From Pandoraea pulmonicola (GTDB lineage Bacteria; Pseudomonadota; Gammaproteobacteria; Burkholderiales; Burkholderiaceae): 64,000 nt of DNA. Location: positions 2,852,001-2,916,000 of the forward strand of contig NZ_CP010310.2 in the NCBI RefSeq assembly GCF_000815105.2, read 5' to 3'. Under the pieces are notes generated by a model. That model saw only the letters and a program-made list of their open reading frames with translations. It ran no database searches and had not been told where the DNA came from. Below, piece by piece: positions 62,697 through 64,000 of the stretch (position 1 is its first letter; each line of letters opens with the position of its first letter). Both the position numbers and the translations under genes were made by a program.

Positions 62697-62727
62697 GGTC
62701 GCGAATGTTCTTTGTTCGCGACCTTTT
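62697..62727 (+). terminator. Intrinsic terminator of the 668-residue repeat-protein gene
   Basis: GGTCGCGAA (62697-62705) pairs with TTCGCGACC (62715-62723), followed by TTTTCTC. It starts 22 bases after the stop codon. Confidence 0.8.
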
Positions 62728-63791
62728 CTCGTCCTTGCCGATAAGCTCCGTGGAGATTTGAGCTTGCTGGACGAAGTGCCGAACGACTCGGCCCATCGGA
62801 TGTAGAGAAGGCTCGTGAGGTAGCGCATCGTCGGGAGATGTGGCGCTCGATTGAATGACCCACCTTGATAGCTTGGGATATCGGATTCAAACCGAGTCAC
62901 GGTGTCGTCGCTCGGGGTACCGGGTACAGCACAAGTTTTCATTCCTGGAATCCCAGCCCGACATCTATCGTTCACGTATGTCTGGCAGTGCACATTAGGC
63001 GTTGACAAAGCGGCTTTCGATTTGAGCATGCGGGTCCGCTCTATCTTTCCCACCCCGAGCAATGTCACCGTTGAGAAATGGGACGAGGTCATTCTCGCCA
63101 TATGACCGCAGGATATATACCCCTTCAATCACGGCGACAACGTGCGAGCAACACTTGAAAAACTTGAATTGATTTCTGAGAAAATTACGAAAGGAACATG
63201 AAAAATTTCTGAGCGAACATCGCGCAGACCAGCGGCCGCCCGCACCTCGCGAGGGTTATAGGACACGAGCATTCCGGCTCGCGCTTACGGTACGCTCCGA
63301 GACTCTGCGATTTACATGGGCCTTATGAGGCACGGCTGATTTATCGCAAAATTCATACGCCAATAGCATTATGAATGCCCCACTGGCATGTATATTTACG
63401 GCGGCGCGCTTGCAATGCAAAGATGCGAAAGTGGTTTGCGCCAGATCCTTATCCGGCGATTCCAGGCGGCGGCTGTGTGGTTAATCTGACAATTCGAAAC
63501 GGAATTAACGAATTTGGCATAGATTTTCCTTTGATTTCCAGCCAATGCATAGCACAATCTATGCAATATTTTTGCCTCCTAATTGTCGAAAACAGAGGGT
63601 TACAAGGTCTGTAATGCCTAACTGGACGCATCGAGCACAGATAAAAAGCCCAGCGGCGTGATATCCCAAGTGGAACTGCACGGCGCGAATGGCCCATGGC
63701 TGGAATGACCTTGCGTATGCACGGCTCAAGCGCGTCGTCCCGTGATTTCACGCATCCATGGGATCCAGCATTGTTTCCACAAGGAGTCAAT
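62728..63791. other. Intergenic region before the autotransporter gene
   Basis: About 1.06 kb without a supported gene. Frames at 62682-63128 (-) and 62902-63105 (+) lie opposite one another with no start signals. The later part (about 63340-63600) is AT-rich and presumably includes the promoter of the autotransporter gene. Confidence 0.35.
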
Positions 63792-64000
63792 ATGAAAATA
63801 AGCAAACGGGCGGTACGTTGGCGGACGTATGTCGTCGCCTTTCCATTTGCCGTGCTCCCCCTCGGTCAGCGCGCGCTCGCGGGGACTGTGAATGGGGGAA
63901 GCCAGACCGTAAATGCACCTGGCGATCCATCGGAATCCTGGACGGTGACCAACGGCGGCGCGTTAACCGTGACAAACGGCGCGGCAACCAACGCAATCTC
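63792..64000 (+). CDS. 5' end of an AIDA-type autotransporter adhesin, cut by the window edge
   Basis: An AAGGAG site at 63781 precedes the ATG at 63792. The frame runs to the window end and gives 69 complete codons. It begins with a signal peptide (MKISKRAVRWRTYVVAFPFAVLP, cut near ALA) and goes straight into TVNGGSQTVNAPGD and SWTVTNGGALTVTNGAATNA, the short Gly/Asn/Thr repeats of AIDA-type passenger domains that fold into a beta-helix. The C-terminal translocator barrel should lie beyond the window. The role is probably adhesion or aggregation at the cell surface. Confidence 0.75.
   Translation, partial: MKISKRAVRWRTYVVAFPFAVLPLGQRALAGTVNGGSQTVNAPGDPSESWTVTNGGALTVTNGAATNAI

Noticed and set aside
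62682..63128. Minus-strand 148-codon frame after the 668-residue repeat gene
   Set aside because: Runs back over the terminator hairpin, lacks a start signal and has shadow composition.

Overview
The window looks like chromosomal DNA of a Burkholderiales beta-proteobacterium of the Burkholderia / Paraburkholderia / Pandoraea type. Supports are the high GC content, the strong Shine-Dalgarno starts, the arrangement of the type VI secretion (T6SS) genes, and protein families common there (VirK, PCu(A)C, LprI-like, FucP-like MFS). The genus is an inference. No rRNA, tRNA, CRISPR array or intact insertion sequence was recognised.

Left part (1-17.2 kb) is accessory. At the left edge lies a frameshifted remnant of the same protein family that fills 50-62 kb. 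Two large paralogous genes (2017-4770 and 5391-8102) sit in a tandem duplication of about 3.3 kb with matching 5' and 3' flanks. Their C-terminal domains carry the Arg / Ser-x-Ser / Glu-x-Glu signature of mono-ADP-ribosyltransferase toxins of the cholera/pertussis type. They are followed by a secreted glycoside-hydrolase-like protein, an MFS sugar permease, a two-gene operon ending in VirK, LprI-like and PCu(A)C periplasmic proteins, several unrecognised proteins and an HTH protein.

The middle (17.3-40.7 kb) is one long minus-strand T6SS operon, read tssA-tssB-tssC-hcp-tssE-tssF-tssG-clpV-vgrG-DUF2169/pentapeptide-pentapeptide-DUF3540-PAAR-tssJ-tssK-tssL-tssM. All 13 core genes are present and most junctions overlap or nearly touch. 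A VgrG/DUF2169/DUF3540/PAAR loading module is embedded between clpV and tssJ, but no toxin or immunity gene is recognisable inside the operon. Two sigma70-like promoters with inverted repeats lie upstream of tssA.

The right part (41.6-64 kb) is again accessory. It has an F-box-like protein (a eukaryotic-type motif), a proline-rich protein, a small unrecognised protein, a DUF697-type GTPase, a halovibrin-like secreted protein and a membrane-anchored winged-helix regulator. A four-gene minus-strand operon (60507 to 49971) follows. It encodes very large beta-sandwich-repeat proteins, two of them ending in nine RCC1-like WG...GG repeats, then a protein with a Big_2-like and a lectin-like end, and a periplasmic Dabb-domain protein. 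A divergent relative (60669-62675) and the start of an AIDA-type autotransporter (63792 onward) close the window.

Taken together the window is an interaction locus: a complete contractile injection system flanked on both sides by candidate toxins, eukaryotic-like domains and surface or adhesion-like repeat proteins. The most novel-looking items are the duplicated ADP-ribosyltransferase-like toxins with a conserved RNA hairpin leader, the F-box-like protein, and the beta-sandwich/RCC1 operon with its degenerate copy at the other end of the window. Functions assigned beyond the T6SS core rest on motif reading by eye and were not checked by database search.
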